A DNA stretch of 64,000 nucleotides from Clostridium jeddahitimonense (GTDB taxonomy: Bacteria; Bacillota; Clostridia; Clostridiales; Clostridiaceae). Position 1 is the first letter of the stretch. Each line of letters starts with the position of its first letter. The position numbers were made by a program, and so were the translations under genes. The DNA lies in contig LM994670.1 of assembly GCA_000753455.2 (NCBI GenBank), forward strand, positions 3,345,250 through 3,409,249. Direction: 5' to 3'. Below are positions 25,744 to 35,020 of this stretch, in pieces. The notes below the pieces were generated by a model, which was given only the letters and a program-made list of their open reading frames with translations, was not told the origin of the DNA and searched no databases.

Positions 25744-26538
25744 TTAGTTCTCTTTATACTTTTCAATATCTTTCTTTATCATTTTTAAAAGATTAGATAG
25801 TTCATAAACTTCTCCTTCTTCAATAAGTCTGTTTAATGCTACCTGATATCTACTTGCTTCAGCGACTTTCCCCGCTGACATTAAAGTTAAAATATTATTC
25901 ATGATATTTGAAATAATATCTGATTTAACTTCAAATAACTTTTGAGCATCTTTTATTTCATCTTTTATTTCAAGCATCTGCTCATCAAGATTAAATGCTG
26001 CATCTGCTGCCCTTTTTAATTTAATTTTAATCTCATCTGGAATGTGCTGCTTATACTTATAATTTAGAGAATGTTCAGTAGTAGCCCAGAAGTTCATAGC
26101 TAGAGTTCTTATTTGAAATTCTGCTAATATCTCTTTAGGTCCATCTGCCATATTTACTAAATACTTTATTATCACATGATAACTTCTATATCCACTTGAC
26201 TTTACATTCCTTACATAATCCTTTTCGTAGAGTATTTGCATATCTTTTCTAACTCTTAAAAGTTCTACAACCTTGTCAATATCATCAACAAACTGACACA
26301 TTATTCTTATGCCAGCTATATCCTCCATCTCTTGAGCAACTCTATCTAAAGGTATTCCAAATTTATTAGCTTTTTCTAAAAGACTAGATACTTCCTTCAC
26401 TCTTCCTGTAACAAACTCAATCGGCGAATATTCATTTCTTTTTCTATATTCTTTTCTTAAACTTTTCAATTTTACTTTTAGCTCTTCAACTGCCTGTTCA
26501 TAAGGCAATAAGAAAGTTTTCCAATTTTGTATAGCCAT
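25744..26538 (-). CDS. Small alarmone synthetase, RelA/SpoT synthetase domain
   Basis: About 264 residues with only the (p)ppGpp synthetase domain: PIEFVTGRVK, DIAGIRI, the SGYRSYHVI loop, and ILAEFQIRT with the catalytic Glu/Gln. There is no HD hydrolase domain, as in RelQ/YjbM-type enzymes, but a helical C-terminal extension of about 70 residues makes it longer than typical RelQ. It transfers pyrophosphate from ATP to GDP or GTP. ATG 26538 behind AAGGGTGG is preferred to the start nine codons earlier. It is upstream of and co-transcribed with the RpiR-type regulator. Confidence 0.88.
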   Translation of the reverse strand: MAIQNWKTFLLPYEQAVEELKVKLKSLRKEYRKRNEYSPIEFVTGRVKEVSSLLEKANKFGIPLDRVAQEMEDIAGIRIMCQFVDDIDKVVELLRVRKDMQILYEKDYVRNVKSSGYRSYHVIIKYLVNMADGPKEILAEFQIRTLAMNFWATTEHSLNYKYKQHIPDEIKIKLKRAADAAFNLDEQMLEIKDEIKDAQKLFEVKSDIISNIMNNILTLMSAGKVAEASRYQVALNRLIEEGEVYELSNLLKMIKKDIEKYKEN

Positions 26539-26635
26539 TTGTAAACCACCCTTAATTTTACTCACTGTTCCATTATACCAAAATAATATATTTATGTAAT
26601 TATATTATATAAAGCTATATAGGTTAAATTCACTT

Positions 26636-27322
26636 TTATAGTAATTTTATTGGATCAAAATTTATAAAATCACAGGATGTATTTATATATTCTACTCCAT
26701 CTACTGTATCATTCTTTATTTTAAAATTTGATGGTCCATGAAGGTGACCATATATAACCTTCTCCACTCCATACGCCTTAAAAACTTTAGTAAATTCAGT
26801 TTCATCATAATTTTCATTTGTAGGTGGATAATGAACCATAACTATAAATTTAGAATATCCTGCATTCTTTGCCATATCTAATGATAATCTTAATCTAATA
26901 AGTTCCCTATCATATATTTTTCTATCATGTTGAGTAAACTTATCATTATCTGGCGATGTCCATCCTCTAGTTCCACAAATAGCATAATCCTCATAAGAAT
27001 AAAAATTATTTTGTATAAACTTAGTATTTTCATACATCTTATTTAGTTTGCTAATACTTTGCCACCAATAATCATGATTTCCTTTAGATATAATCTTCTT
27101 TCCAGGTAGCTTATCTATCCAATCTAAATCATACTTACTATCTTCAGCTCTCATAGACCAAGAAATATCTCCAGCTATAAGAACAGTATCTTCTTCATTA
27201 ATTTTACTTTCCCAATTCTTCTTTATTTTTTCATCGTGATTTAACCATCTCTCTCCAAAGATGTCCATAGGCTTATCAACATTAAAAGCCAAATGCAAAT
27301 CTGATATCGCATATAAAGCCAT
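26636..27322 (-). CDS. Metallophosphoesterase
   Basis: A 228-residue calcineurin-like phosphoesterase with all motifs: SDLHL (D8, H10), GDISW, KGNHDYWW and YGHLHG. Two metal ions are expected at this site. Substrate unknown; proteins of this shape include cyclic nucleotide and nucleotide phosphatases. RBS AAGGAG precedes the ATG. It lies upstream of the alarmone synthetase with a 97-base gap, so it may or may not be in the same transcript. Confidence 0.85.
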   Translation of the reverse strand: MALYAISDLHLAFNVDKPMDIFGERWLNHDEKIKKNWESKINEEDTVLIAGDISWSMRAEDSKYDLDWIDKLPGKKIISKGNHDYWWQSISKLNKMYENTKFIQNNFYSYEDYAICGTRGWTSPDNDKFTQHDRKIYDRELIRLRLSLDMAKNAGYSKFIVMVHYPPTNENYDETEFTKVFKAYGVEKVIYGHLHGPSNFKIKNDTVDGVEYINTSCDFINFDPIKLL

Positions 27323-27405
27323 TAAATTTTCTCCTTTTATAAAATCTTCGTTCCATAATTTATATTATATTCTTATTAATTTCACTGCAATATTTTTATC
27401 ATACA

Positions 27406-27521
27406 TTATTAATTATTAACTAACTTTATATAATTAATAATCATATAAATAAATTTAATAACTTCTGATAAGGTTTCTATGGTATTTATAAAATACGCTT
27501 CTAAATTATTTACTATTAACT
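27406..27521. repeat. Possible decayed AT-rich inverted-repeat element
   Basis: TTATTAATTATTAACTAA (27406-27423) shares TTAATTATTAACTA with the right end of element B before leuS, and TTTACTATTAACTAA occurs near 27508-27522. The two ends have the same direction here, so this is a weak or rearranged relative. No gene in 27323-27524. Confidence 0.25.
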
Positions 27522-27524
27522 AAA

Positions 27525-27547
27525 AAGAGTTGCTAATAGCAACTCTT
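27525..27547 (-). terminator. Terminator of tyrS
   Basis: AAGAGTTGC and GCAACTCTT form a perfect 9-bp stem with loop TAATA, followed on the minus strand by TTTTTAG, 12 bases past the tyrS stop. Confidence 0.85.
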
Positions 27548-27558
27548 CTTTTAAAATA

Positions 27559-28779
27559 TTATTCTACTACTATTTTATTATAGTTTTTCTTACCTCTTTT
27601 TATTAAAGCTTCTCCATCTTTTAAATCAGCTTCTGTTAATGTTCTTGCAATATCAGTTACTTTTTCTCCATTTAAAGATAATCCACCTTGTTGTATAAGT
27701 CTTCTACCTTCAGCCTTTGATGGTACTATCTTAGTTTGAGCCATTATATCTAATATTGAAGCTCCAAGAAGTTCTTTTGATATTGTAACAGTTGGAACAT
27801 TACTCATATCAGCTCCACCTGCAAATAATGCTCTAGCAGCAGCTTGAGCTTTTGTAGCCTCTTCTTCTCCATGAACAAGTTTAGTAACTTCAAACGCTAA
27901 TACTTCTTTAGCTTTATTTATTTCAGAACCTTCTAAAGCTCCTAATCTTCTTACCTCATCCATTGGCACAAATGTTAATAATGATAAGCATTTTTCAACA
28001 TCTGCATCATCAACATTTCTCCAATATTGATAGAAGTCAAATGGTGATGTTTTATCTGGATCAAGCCATAAAGCTCCCCCTACTGTTTTACCCATCTTTT
28101 GGCCTTGGCTATTAGTTAAAAGTGTACATGTCATAGCCATTGCTTGCTTTTGTGATTTTCTTCTTATAAGATCTGCACCAGCTAACATGTTTGACCATTG
28201 GTCATCTCCACCAAGTTGCATTTTACATCCATATTTTTCGCTTAATACGTAGAAATCATATCCTTGCATTAACATATAGTTAAATTCTAAGAATGAAAGA
28301 CCCTTTTCTAATCTCTGTTTGAAACACTCAGCTGTTAACATTCTATTTACAGAGAAATGCATTCCAACTTCTCTTAAGAAGTCAACATAATTTAAGTTTA
28401 GTAACCAATCAGCGTTGTTTACTAATATAGCCTTATCATCTGAGAAATCTATAAACTTTTCCATTTGCTTTTTAATACATGAAACATTATGAGCTATTTG
28501 CTCCTTAGAAAGCATTGATCTCATATCAGTCTTTCCTGATGGATCTCCAACCATAGCTGTTCCACCACCAAGTAAAGCTATCGGTCTATGTCCTGCTTTT
28601 TGCATATGAGCCATAAACATCATTGCTATAAAGTGTCCTACATGTAAGCTATCTGCTGTTGGGTCAAACCCTATATAAAAAGTAACCTTTTCCTTTTCTA
28701 ATAATTCTCTAGTCTCATCTTCATGAGTAAATTGTTTTATATATCCACGATCTAGTAATTCGTCTAAAACATTAGCCAT
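27559..28779 (-). CDS. tyrS: Tyrosyl-tRNA synthetase
   Basis: A 406-residue class I synthetase. HIGH motif as HVGHF in [20 protein letters not shown] counterpart KMGKT, and a C-terminal S4 RNA-binding domain ([16 protein letters not shown]). It charges tRNA-Tyr. ATG 28779 lies 8 bases behind AGGAGG. Unlike leuS here, I find no T-box core upstream; a perfect 12-bp inverted repeat (28821-28855) lies in the leader instead. Confidence 0.97.
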   Translation of the reverse strand: MANVLDELLDRGYIKQFTHEDETRELLEKEKVTFYIGFDPTADSLHVGHFIAMMFMAHMQKAGHRPIALLGGGTAMVGDPSGKTDMRSMLSKEQIAHNVSCIKKQMEKFIDFSDDKAILVNNADWLLNLNYVDFLREVGMHFSVNRMLTAECFKQRLEKGLSFLEFNYMLMQGYDFYVLSEKYGCKMQLGGDDQWSNMLAGADLIRRKSQKQAMAMTCTLLTNSQGQKMGKTVGGALWLDPDKTSPFDFYQYWRNVDDADVEKCLSLLTFVPMDEVRRLGALEGSEINKAKEVLAFEVTKLVHGEEEATKAQAAARALFAGGADMSNVPTVTISKELLGASILDIMAQTKIVPSKAEGRRLIQQGGLSLNGEKVTDIARTLTEADLKDGEALIKRGKKNYNKIVVE

Positions 28780-28820
28780 CACACTAACCTCCTACGTTTT
28801 TCTCTACATATTAGTATATC

Positions 28821-28855
28821 TTTAAAAAGTTTCTTTATCAAGAAAACTTTTTAAA
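28821..28855. promoter_or_regulatory. Inverted repeat in the tyrS leader
   Basis: TTTAAAAAGTTT (28821-28832) and AAACTTTTTAAA (28844-28855) are exact complements. On the minus strand it is followed by GATATAC, not a T run, so it is not a clear terminator. A possible minus-strand -10, TATAAT, lies at 28878-28883. Confidence 0.4.
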
Positions 28856-28995
28856 ATAGTAATAGTACCTTAAGTAAATTATAGATTTGATTCGCAAATA
28901 GTTCTGATATCTTTGTATATGTTACAAATTCACTTTACTAATGGCTATGTTTAATTCAGTAAGTTACCTATCAAAAGGAGCACAAAACTTAAAAG

Positions 28996-29015
28996 GGAGT
29001 TGCTATTGCAACTCC
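28996..29015 (-). terminator. Terminator of the P-loop protein gene
   Basis: GGAGTTGC and GCAACTCC form a perfect 8-bp stem with loop TATT, followed on the minus strand by CTTTTAAG. Confidence 0.75.
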
Positions 29016-29050
29016 TCTTTATCTTTTATATTAAGTTGATTTTTTCCGTT

Positions 29051-29464
29051 CTATGCAACATACTCCTTAATGCATTCTGGCACTTCTTCACTATTATCTA
29101 CATTCACATTAATATATACGTTAATTCCAAACTTCTCAGTTATACCTGCAATTTTCTTAAACAATTCTGTAGATTCTTTCATAGTACATTTAACTATATT
29201 TGATAAACCATCGATATAAATATTTTCTATGTCATAGTTAGATGATATAATTCCACAAAGCATTCCATAAAAACTATCACAATCACAAACTCTAAACTCA
29301 TTAGTTTCTACAAATCTTATTCCACTGTGTAATTGAAACATTGGTCTGCAATCATCATCGATATAAACTGAATCTCCTTTTGATTCTAGATATTGATTAT
29401 TAGCTAGTTCTATTAATCTCTTAGTCTTTCCTGAACCTCTTCTTGCACAAAAAACTTGAATCAT
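29051..29464 (-). CDS. Small P-loop NTP-binding protein
   Basis: A 137-residue protein with a Walker A motif at its N terminus (ARRGSGKTKRL) and a Walker B-like strand (IENIYIDGLSNI). The whole protein looks like a minimal P-loop ATPase fold. Family not recognised with certainty and function unknown. ATG 29464 follows AAGGAGTG; the open frame extends 27 codons upstream but without a ribosome site. A strong terminator follows it. Confidence 0.7.
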   Translation of the reverse strand: MIQVFCARRGSGKTKRLIELANNQYLESKGDSVYIDDDCRPMFQLHSGIRFVETNEFRVCDCDSFYGMLCGIISSNYDIENIYIDGLSNIVKCTMKESTELFKKIAGITEKFGINVYINVNVDNSEEVPECIKEYVA

Positions 29465-29589
29465 TGGAATCACTCCTTTTATTAAATTATTATAGATGTT
29501 TATACATCTAATTATTGACTTATTGAAAATTTTTATTACGTCCAATTGTTAACTTTTCCTTAACTCTATTGTTCGCAAATAATTTTTTA

Positions 29590-30738
29590 TTATTCATCTT
29601 GATAGTACGGTAAAATTACTTTAAAACAATCCTCAACAGCTGAGTTTATTAATTGCACAGACCCCTTTCCTCTAAAAGCATTTTTCATTCTTTTAATTCC
29701 AAACCCATCATTAGTAAAGGTATTATCTTTATCTAAAGATATTAGCTTTTCATATATCCACATATTTCTACTATTATATTTTATATTCTTACCTTTATTA
29801 TTTTTAATAATCATCTGACCTGGACTCAAAATAATAATTGATTTTTTGGTTATTATTATTTCTATCATCTTATTGAAAATAGAATATTCCCTATACAGTA
29901 CTGCATTCTTTACTGCTTCCATAACAGCTTCTATAGGATAACCCACTTTTAATATATTTCTTAGTTCCTTTTCCGTCTCGTGGATTATGTTTAAAAGATT
30001 CCCTCCTATAGTGATAACGTTATCTTTATAGCTCTGTCTTTTGTCAATTATTTTCACCATATTTTGTGGAATGCATATATTATTTATATCTGAAAATACT
30101 AATAATCCCCCTAAAGTACATCTATAAATCCTATTACTTGTATCTAAATATATAATACCTGCACTTTCTAAGAGATATTTTTCATTCTCTTTATTTATAT
30201 ATATTCCTTTACTTTGAAAATATTTACTTACTAGCTCCATATTTAAAAATTCTATTCTACTTTTCATTATGGGGCATGTCTCAACTATCAAAAGTAAATT
30301 TTCCTCAAACGCTGCTACTAACTCCTCTTTTCTCATAGTATCAGTTGTTGATCCTCTACGTATATTAAAGGCACCTGTCTCTCTAATCTGATAAGGCTTT
30401 TGCCCTCCATCATAAATAATGATTATTCCTACCTTCTTATTTTGTATTTCTACTATCTCTACCATTATTGGTATAGGTGGTTCACATCTACTGGATACTA
30501 TTTGCTGTATCTTTTCTTCATTTAGAGAGTCTATATCTTTAACTCCAACAATCTCTCTACTTTTATCTTCTATACCAACTATGATATATCCTCTTCCCCC
30601 TCGAGAATTTGCTATAGCACATACATCTTTAGCTAATTCCTTCTTACAAGATTCATAATTTAAATACAATTCTCTCTTAAAGTCTACTTTTATTCCTTCG
30701 CCTTTTGAAATTATAGATAATAATTTTTTTTCATCCAT
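29590..30738 (-). CDS. AlbA_2 (Schlafen-type) putative DNA-binding protein
   Basis: About 382 residues. The N terminus (EGIKVDFKREL, then ANSRGGRGYIIVGIEDK) is the AlbA_2/Schlafen-type domain; the middle has EAVMEAVKNAVLYREYS and later a GFGIKRM stretch like the ATP-binding part of such regulators. These proteins are often called transcriptional regulators or ATP-binding proteins; the role is not established. The ATG at 30738 is chosen; a TTG two codons earlier is also open. No ribosome site is strong. Confidence 0.7.
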   Translation of the reverse strand: MDEKKLLSIISKGEGIKVDFKRELYLNYESCKKELAKDVCAIANSRGGRGYIIVGIEDKSREIVGVKDIDSLNEEKIQQIVSSRCEPPIPIMVEIVEIQNKKVGIIIIYDGGQKPYQIRETGAFNIRRGSTTDTMRKEELVAAFEENLLLIVETCPIMKSRIEFLNMELVSKYFQSKGIYINKENEKYLLESAGIIYLDTSNRIYRCTLGGLLVFSDINNICIPQNMVKIIDKRQSYKDNVITIGGNLLNIIHETEKELRNILKVGYPIEAVMEAVKNAVLYREYSIFNKMIEIIITKKSIIILSPGQMIIKNNKGKNIKYNSRNMWIYEKLISLDKDNTFTNDGFGIKRMKNAFRGKGSVQLINSAVEDCFKVILPYYQDE

Positions 30739-30843
30739 ACCCAAGCCCCAAAATATTGGTATACTATATAATATTCAATTACTTGTAAAAATGCCCTATT
30801 TTCAATAAAAATTATAGATTATAAATTATTTTTCAATAAAATA

Positions 30844-30870
30844 AAAGAAACCGCATAAAGCAGTTTCTTT
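30844..30870 (-). terminator. Terminator of the gerKA-gerKC operon
   Basis: AAAGAAACCGC pairs with GCAGTTTCTTT; the one imperfect pair is G-U on the minus-strand RNA. It is followed by TTATTTTATTG. AT-rich sequence around it resembles the terminator at 11824. Confidence 0.75.
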
Positions 30871-30907
30871 ATTAATTTATAATTCAAATTTTTCAACTGT
30901 AAATTAT

Positions 30908-32029
30908 CTAAAGGCTATTTCTAGTAACTCCTGTACCTTTAATCTTCACTTTAGTATTAACTTCTATATCTGTATACTTTAACGGATTAGCAACTTCACT
31001 CTTTGGATAATAAACCTCTACCATTCTTTCTACATCAAATAAATCTAACTCTTTATCTTTATATTTATTAAAAATAAACTTTGAATATTCACTTACAAAA
31101 GCTTCTTCATTTTTAGTAATATAATTTAAAACATCGCTATCTACTACAAATTGTTCTTGTGCTTCTGCTACAGATACAGCAATTTCTATATTCTTAATTA
31201 ACTTAAACTTACCATCCTCGTATTTTAAGCTATCTTTAACATTGCTTTCTAATATTTGAAGAGTTATAAATCCATCATTACTTTGAGGATTAGGTATTTC
31301 TAAATTTCCATACCTTAAGTTACGTGTTAAAAGATTATACGCAATTGTATCTTCTACAGGAATATTTTCTACCAACTTATTATTCTTAAATACAGCTCCA
31401 CCTTTAATTTCTACCTTTTGATCTATAGCATCCTTCTTTAAATCCATTGCTGATAACATTAAAGTATTACTTCCCATAAGTGTGTTACTTAAATAATAGT
31501 TTATATTCGATTTTATAAATTTAATATCATCATTATCTGTTTTAACTATCTCATTCAAAAATAATCCTAAATACTCTTCATCACTTGATGTAGTCTTTAA
31601 TAGTTCCTGTACATCCCCATAATATACAAAAGCGCTACTCTTCATCTGAAATTGATTATTATCATTTATTAGATCTAAGAATTTCTTTATTCCTTTTTGG
31701 GCTGCCCTTTCTGTAAATATGTATGCCTTAGTTTGAGTATAGTTTAACTTATAACCAGATATCATATTTATATTACTTAAAGCCTCAACCACGGTTTTTC
31801 CTTCACCCTTATAAATTATCCTTCGCCCCTTATCTGAACTATCGTTAGTACTTCTATAAGGCTTTATACAATCTAAATAAATAATAGTTCTTCCTAATTC
31901 ATCAATATCAAATATAATACTTGTGCTGAAGGTTACTCTATTAATATCTCTATAATTAAAACATCCTGTTAGCAAAAGAGGCAAAAGTATGATACCTAAA
32001 AGACCTAATGCTCTAAACTTTCTAATCAA
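30908..32029 (-). CDS. gerKC: Spore germination lipoprotein, Ger(x)C family
   Basis: A 373-residue lipoprotein of the germinant receptor C subunit family. A signal sequence of about 22 residues ends in the lipobox LLTGCFN, so it is lipid-anchored on the outer face of the spore inner membrane. It starts with TTG behind GGAGGGAAAGAG and overlaps the gerKA stop by 8 bases. It works with the A and B subunits to sense germinants. Naming as gerK rests on gene layout. Confidence 0.88.
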   Translation of the reverse strand: MIRKFRALGLLGIILLPLLLTGCFNYRDINRVTFSTSIIFDIDELGRTIIYLDCIKPYRSTNDSSDKGRRIIYKGEGKTVVEALSNINMISGYKLNYTQTKAYIFTERAAQKGIKKFLDLINDNNQFQMKSSAFVYYGDVQELLKTTSSDEEYLGLFLNEIVKTDNDDIKFIKSNINYYLSNTLMGSNTLMLSAMDLKKDAIDQKVEIKGGAVFKNNKLVENIPVEDTIAYNLLTRNLRYGNLEIPNPQSNDGFITLQILESNVKDSLKYEDGKFKLIKNIEIAVSVAEAQEQFVVDSDVLNYITKNEEAFVSEYSKFIFNKYKDKELDLFDVERMVEVYYPKSEVANPLKYTDIEVNTKVKIKGTGVTRNSL

Positions 32030-33434
32030 CTCTTTCCCTCCTACTTATAATCTTCTTTGATATCCTATCTAACCGACCTCTGAAAAATACATCCTTAAAA
32101 CTATACTGCTCTGTACTTCCCATAGGGAATAAGAATGGATATCCAACGGAATCTAATTCACATATCTGTGTTATAAATATTAATGATCCTGCAAAAAAAC
32201 CTGGTAATCCAAAAGCTGCACTAGCTAAAGATATTATTATTGACCAGAAAGATAATGCCCCTTGTATCTTAGGAATTAAGAAATAACTTAAAGTACTAAG
32301 TGCTATTATAACTATTGTTATTCTTGAAGCTATTCCTGCCCCTACAGCTGCATCTCCCAATATAAGTGCCGATACTATACTCATTGCACTACCTATTGGA
32401 TGAGGTAACCTCAATCCTGCTTCTTTTATAAATTGGAATGCAAACATCATTATTAAAACTTCCATGAATGTTGGAATAGGAACCCCAGCCCTGGATACTG
32501 CTAATCTAAAAATAAATAGCGTTGGTATCATAGAAAAATGATATGTTATTACTGCTACATATAGCCCTGGTAAAAATGCAGCTACAAAAAATGCTATCCA
32601 TCTTAAAATACGATTGAAATTTGTATAATATCTATTTAAGTAATAATCATCAGGCATTTGAAAATTTTCTAAGAAGAAGTATGGTACAGTTATAACAAAT
32701 GGTGTTCCATCAACTATTACCCCTATTCTCCCTTCTACTAGCTTTGCTGCAACTTCATCTGGTTTTTCAGTATAACCTACAGTATCAAAGAAAGATTTTT
32801 GGCCCTTTAAATTAGCTTCTATATAATTTGTATCTAAAATGAATCTTAAATCTAAACCTTTAATCTTTTCTTTTATTGAATTAACTAATTCATCTGGTGC
32901 TACTCCTTTAATATACGTTATTGCAACAGCCGTATTAGACTCTTCTCCTAATATTACAGTTTCAAATTTAAGATTAGGATTTTTAAGCTTCCTTCTTATA
33001 AGCGCCACATTATCCACTATAAGCTCATTAAATCCTTCCTTAGGGCCTTTTAATACGGCCTCTGTTTCTGGGATGCTAATACCTCTTCTCGGAAAGTTTT
33101 TAGCTTCACAATATATTATTTCCTCGAACTTTTCATATACTAAAATTGCATCACCTTGCAATATATGATTTATTGCATCATCTAAATCTTTTGCAAGTCC
33201 AGCCATATTCATATCAAGAACCTTATCTAAAAGATCTTGAGGTGTAGTTATGTTGCTATCCTTTAGCTTTCCAAATCCTCTTAATGGGAGTATTGTATAT
33301 TCCATTAGCCAACTTCCATTGCATAGATCATCAATAAAGATTAAAGTTGCATCTCCCAATATAGTTTTAATATCCCTATATTTTACATCAAAACAACCTT
33401 CAAAATTATCTTTAATTTTCTTTAGTTTATTCAT
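32022..33434 (-). CDS. gerKA: Spore germination protein, GerA family subunit A
   Basis: About 470 residues: a soluble N-terminal part (about 1-240, with GDATLIFIDDLCNGSW and EAVLKGPKEGFNE) and a C-terminal membrane part with about five helices (RLPHPIGSAMSIVSALILGDAAVGAG). This is the germinant receptor A subunit. ATG 33434 is placed 6 bases behind AGGTG. In Clostridium perfringens gerKA-gerKC lies divergent to gerKB, the arrangement here. Confidence 0.92.
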   Translation of the reverse strand: MNKLKKIKDNFEGCFDVKYRDIKTILGDATLIFIDDLCNGSWLMEYTILPLRGFGKLKDSNITTPQDLLDKVLDMNMAGLAKDLDDAINHILQGDAILVYEKFEEIIYCEAKNFPRRGISIPETEAVLKGPKEGFNELIVDNVALIRRKLKNPNLKFETVILGEESNTAVAITYIKGVAPDELVNSIKEKIKGLDLRFILDTNYIEANLKGQKSFFDTVGYTEKPDEVAAKLVEGRIGVIVDGTPFVITVPYFFLENFQMPDDYYLNRYYTNFNRILRWIAFFVAAFLPGLYVAVITYHFSMIPTLFIFRLAVSRAGVPIPTFMEVLIMMFAFQFIKEAGLRLPHPIGSAMSIVSALILGDAAVGAGIASRITIVIIALSTLSYFLIPKIQGALSFWSIIISLASAAFGLPGFFAGSLIFITQICELDSVGYPFLFPMGSTEQYSFKDVFFRGRLDRISKKIISRRERVD

Positions 33435-33537
33435 CTTCATCACCTAAAGATATTATTCCTCTAGATAGGTTTAATATTCATTTTTTAGCTAATAATAAGT
33501 AGAGTAAACTTTAAAGATAGAAAAAGAGAGGTTAAAT

Positions 33538-34617
33538 ATGAGTAAATTATCAGCAAAACACTTTGTACTTTTTATATTTGGAGTAACCTTTATCTCCTTT
33601 AAAACATATTCTTCATTATTTATATCTGAAGGGGGAAGGGATACATGGATTTATACAATAATAGCATATATAGTCTTTCTACTTTTTGCTATGTACCTAA
33701 TATATATTATGGATTCAAGAAAGACTTATGATTTAACTCAAATTTTCACCTTAGGCCTTTCAAAACCACTAGGTAATATACTATTATTTGTATTTTCAAT
33801 AGGGCTTTTTTTAGCTGCACTTGAAGCTGCAACAGTGGAAGCAAATGCTATAAAAACGAACTTTTTCATAGAAACCCCAGTTTGGTATATTTTAATATTC
33901 TTCCTATTACCATCTTTCTTTATAATAGGAAAAAGATTTACCACACTGCTAATTTTTATTATATTAACTTCCGGTTCATTGATAGTTAATTTTATAAATC
34001 TATCATTAATAACAGAAAAGTATAAAAACATAAAATATATAATGCCTGTATTCGGTAATGGATTAGGTATTGATCTTTTAAGAACATCCCTACTAATAAT
34101 AGGCTCTCTTTCAGCATTTGTAATTACATTACCATATTTAAAATACCTAAATAAGAATAACAAGCTAAAAAAGCATAGTTTTATAGCTTTATTAATAATT
34201 GGATTCATTTGTATCTATTCTATGATAGGAGTCCTTGCAACATTTGGACCTTTAAGAGCTAGCAATATATTCTATCCTGAATATGTGCAAAGTCAACTTG
34301 TTCAAATCGGAGGCTTTTTAGAATTTGGAGAATTCTTTTTTGTATTCCAAACTGTCATAGGAATGTTTCTTAAATACTTAATTGCTACTTGTGGTATATA
34401 TCTAATTTATGAGAAGCAAATAAAAAGCAAAAAAGTTTTTATAACTGTGTATTCAATAGCTATCTTTATACTAGCTTGCTTCTTATCACGAAACAATTAT
34501 ACCCTATTTAACATACTGAAATATTACCAATACGTTAACCTTGTAATCTTTGTAATAGTGCCACTTATAGCTTTCTTATCATTCCAAATAAGTGTGCATA
34601 AAACTAGTAAAAAATAA
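33538..34617 (+). CDS. gerKB: Spore germination permease, GerB family
   Basis: A 359-residue membrane protein with ten or so helices, of the amino-acid-permease-like endospore germination family. It forms the membrane channel/binding subunit of the receptor with GerKA and GerKC. It is divergent from gerKA with 103 bases between the start codons. RBS AGAGG precedes ATG 33538. Confidence 0.92.
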   Translation: MSKLSAKHFVLFIFGVTFISFKTYSSLFISEGGRDTWIYTIIAYIVFLLFAMYLIYIMDSRKTYDLTQIFTLGLSKPLGNILLFVFSIGLFLAALEAATVEANAIKTNFFIETPVWYILIFFLLPSFFIIGKRFTTLLIFIILTSGSLIVNFINLSLITEKYKNIKYIMPVFGNGLGIDLLRTSLLIIGSLSAFVITLPYLKYLNKNNKLKKHSFIALLIIGFICIYSMIGVLATFGPLRASNIFYPEYVQSQLVQIGGFLEFGEFFFVFQTVIGMFLKYLIATCGIYLIYEKQIKSKKVFITVYSIAIFILACFLSRNNYTLFNILKYYQYVNLVIFVIVPLIAFLSFQISVHKTSKK

Positions 34618-34641
34618 TTAAAAATATCATTAGTATTTTAA

Positions 34642-34669
34642 TTGCATTTATACCATATTATGCTATAAT
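34642..34669 (+). promoter_or_regulatory. Promoter of the zinc-ribbon gene
   Basis: TTGCAT (34642-34647), 16 bases, TATAAT (34664-34669). Transcription would start near 34676, leaving a leader of about 130 nt with TTTGGG (near 34738) able to pair with CCCAAA (near 34777). Confidence 0.6.
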
Positions 34670-34805
34670 GATAGTGTAATCAAAAATTTGGAAATTCTCT
34701 TATAATAAGATAAACTAGTCTTTACCCTTTAAATTCATTTGGGGTGTATAGGTAATTATGGAATTATGGAGATTAACCCAAAGAATTTCTAGGAGGTATT
34801 TTAAA

Positions 34806-34970
34806 ATGGAAGATAAGAAGATTATCTGTAAAGATTGTGGAAAGGAATTTATTTTCACAGTAGGAGAACAAGAATTCTATAAAGAAAAAGGATTTGAAAA
34901 TGATCCAGTTAGATGTCCTGAATGTAGAAAAGCTAGAAAATCTCAAAGACCTAACAGAGAAAGAAGATAA
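34806..34970 (+). CDS. Small zinc-ribbon protein
   Basis: A 54-residue protein with C8-x2-C11 and C37-x2-C40 (CKDC and CPEC), a single zinc ribbon, and a very basic tail (RKARKSQRPNRERR) that could bind nucleic acid. Similar zinc-ribbon proteins are common in clostridia and their function is unknown. ATG 34806 follows AGGAGG; the frame is open 16 codons further up but without a ribosome site. Confidence 0.75.
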   Translation: MEDKKIICKDCGKEFIFTVGEQEFYKEKGFENDPVRCPECRKARKSQRPNRERR

Positions 34971-34981
34971 TTGCATAAAAT

Positions 34982-35009
34982 AAGCCCTAACCTTAATTGG
35001 TTAGGGCTT
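34982..35009. terminator. Bidirectional terminator between zinc-ribbon gene and licC
   Basis: AAGCCCTAACC and GGTTAGGGCTT are exact complements around TTAATT, with T-rich flanks on the plus strand. Confidence 0.85.
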
Positions 35010-35020
35010 TTGTATTATAA

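Noticed and set aside
28783-29000. T-box leader for tyrS
   Set aside because: No GGTACCGCG-type T-box core or stem I motifs could be found; only a simple inverted repeat is present.
33451-33480. Sigma-G-like promoter (TGAATA, 17 bases, AATAATA) before gerKA on the minus strand
   Set aside because: The -10 would place the start of transcription inside the gerKA ribosome site, too close to be functional.
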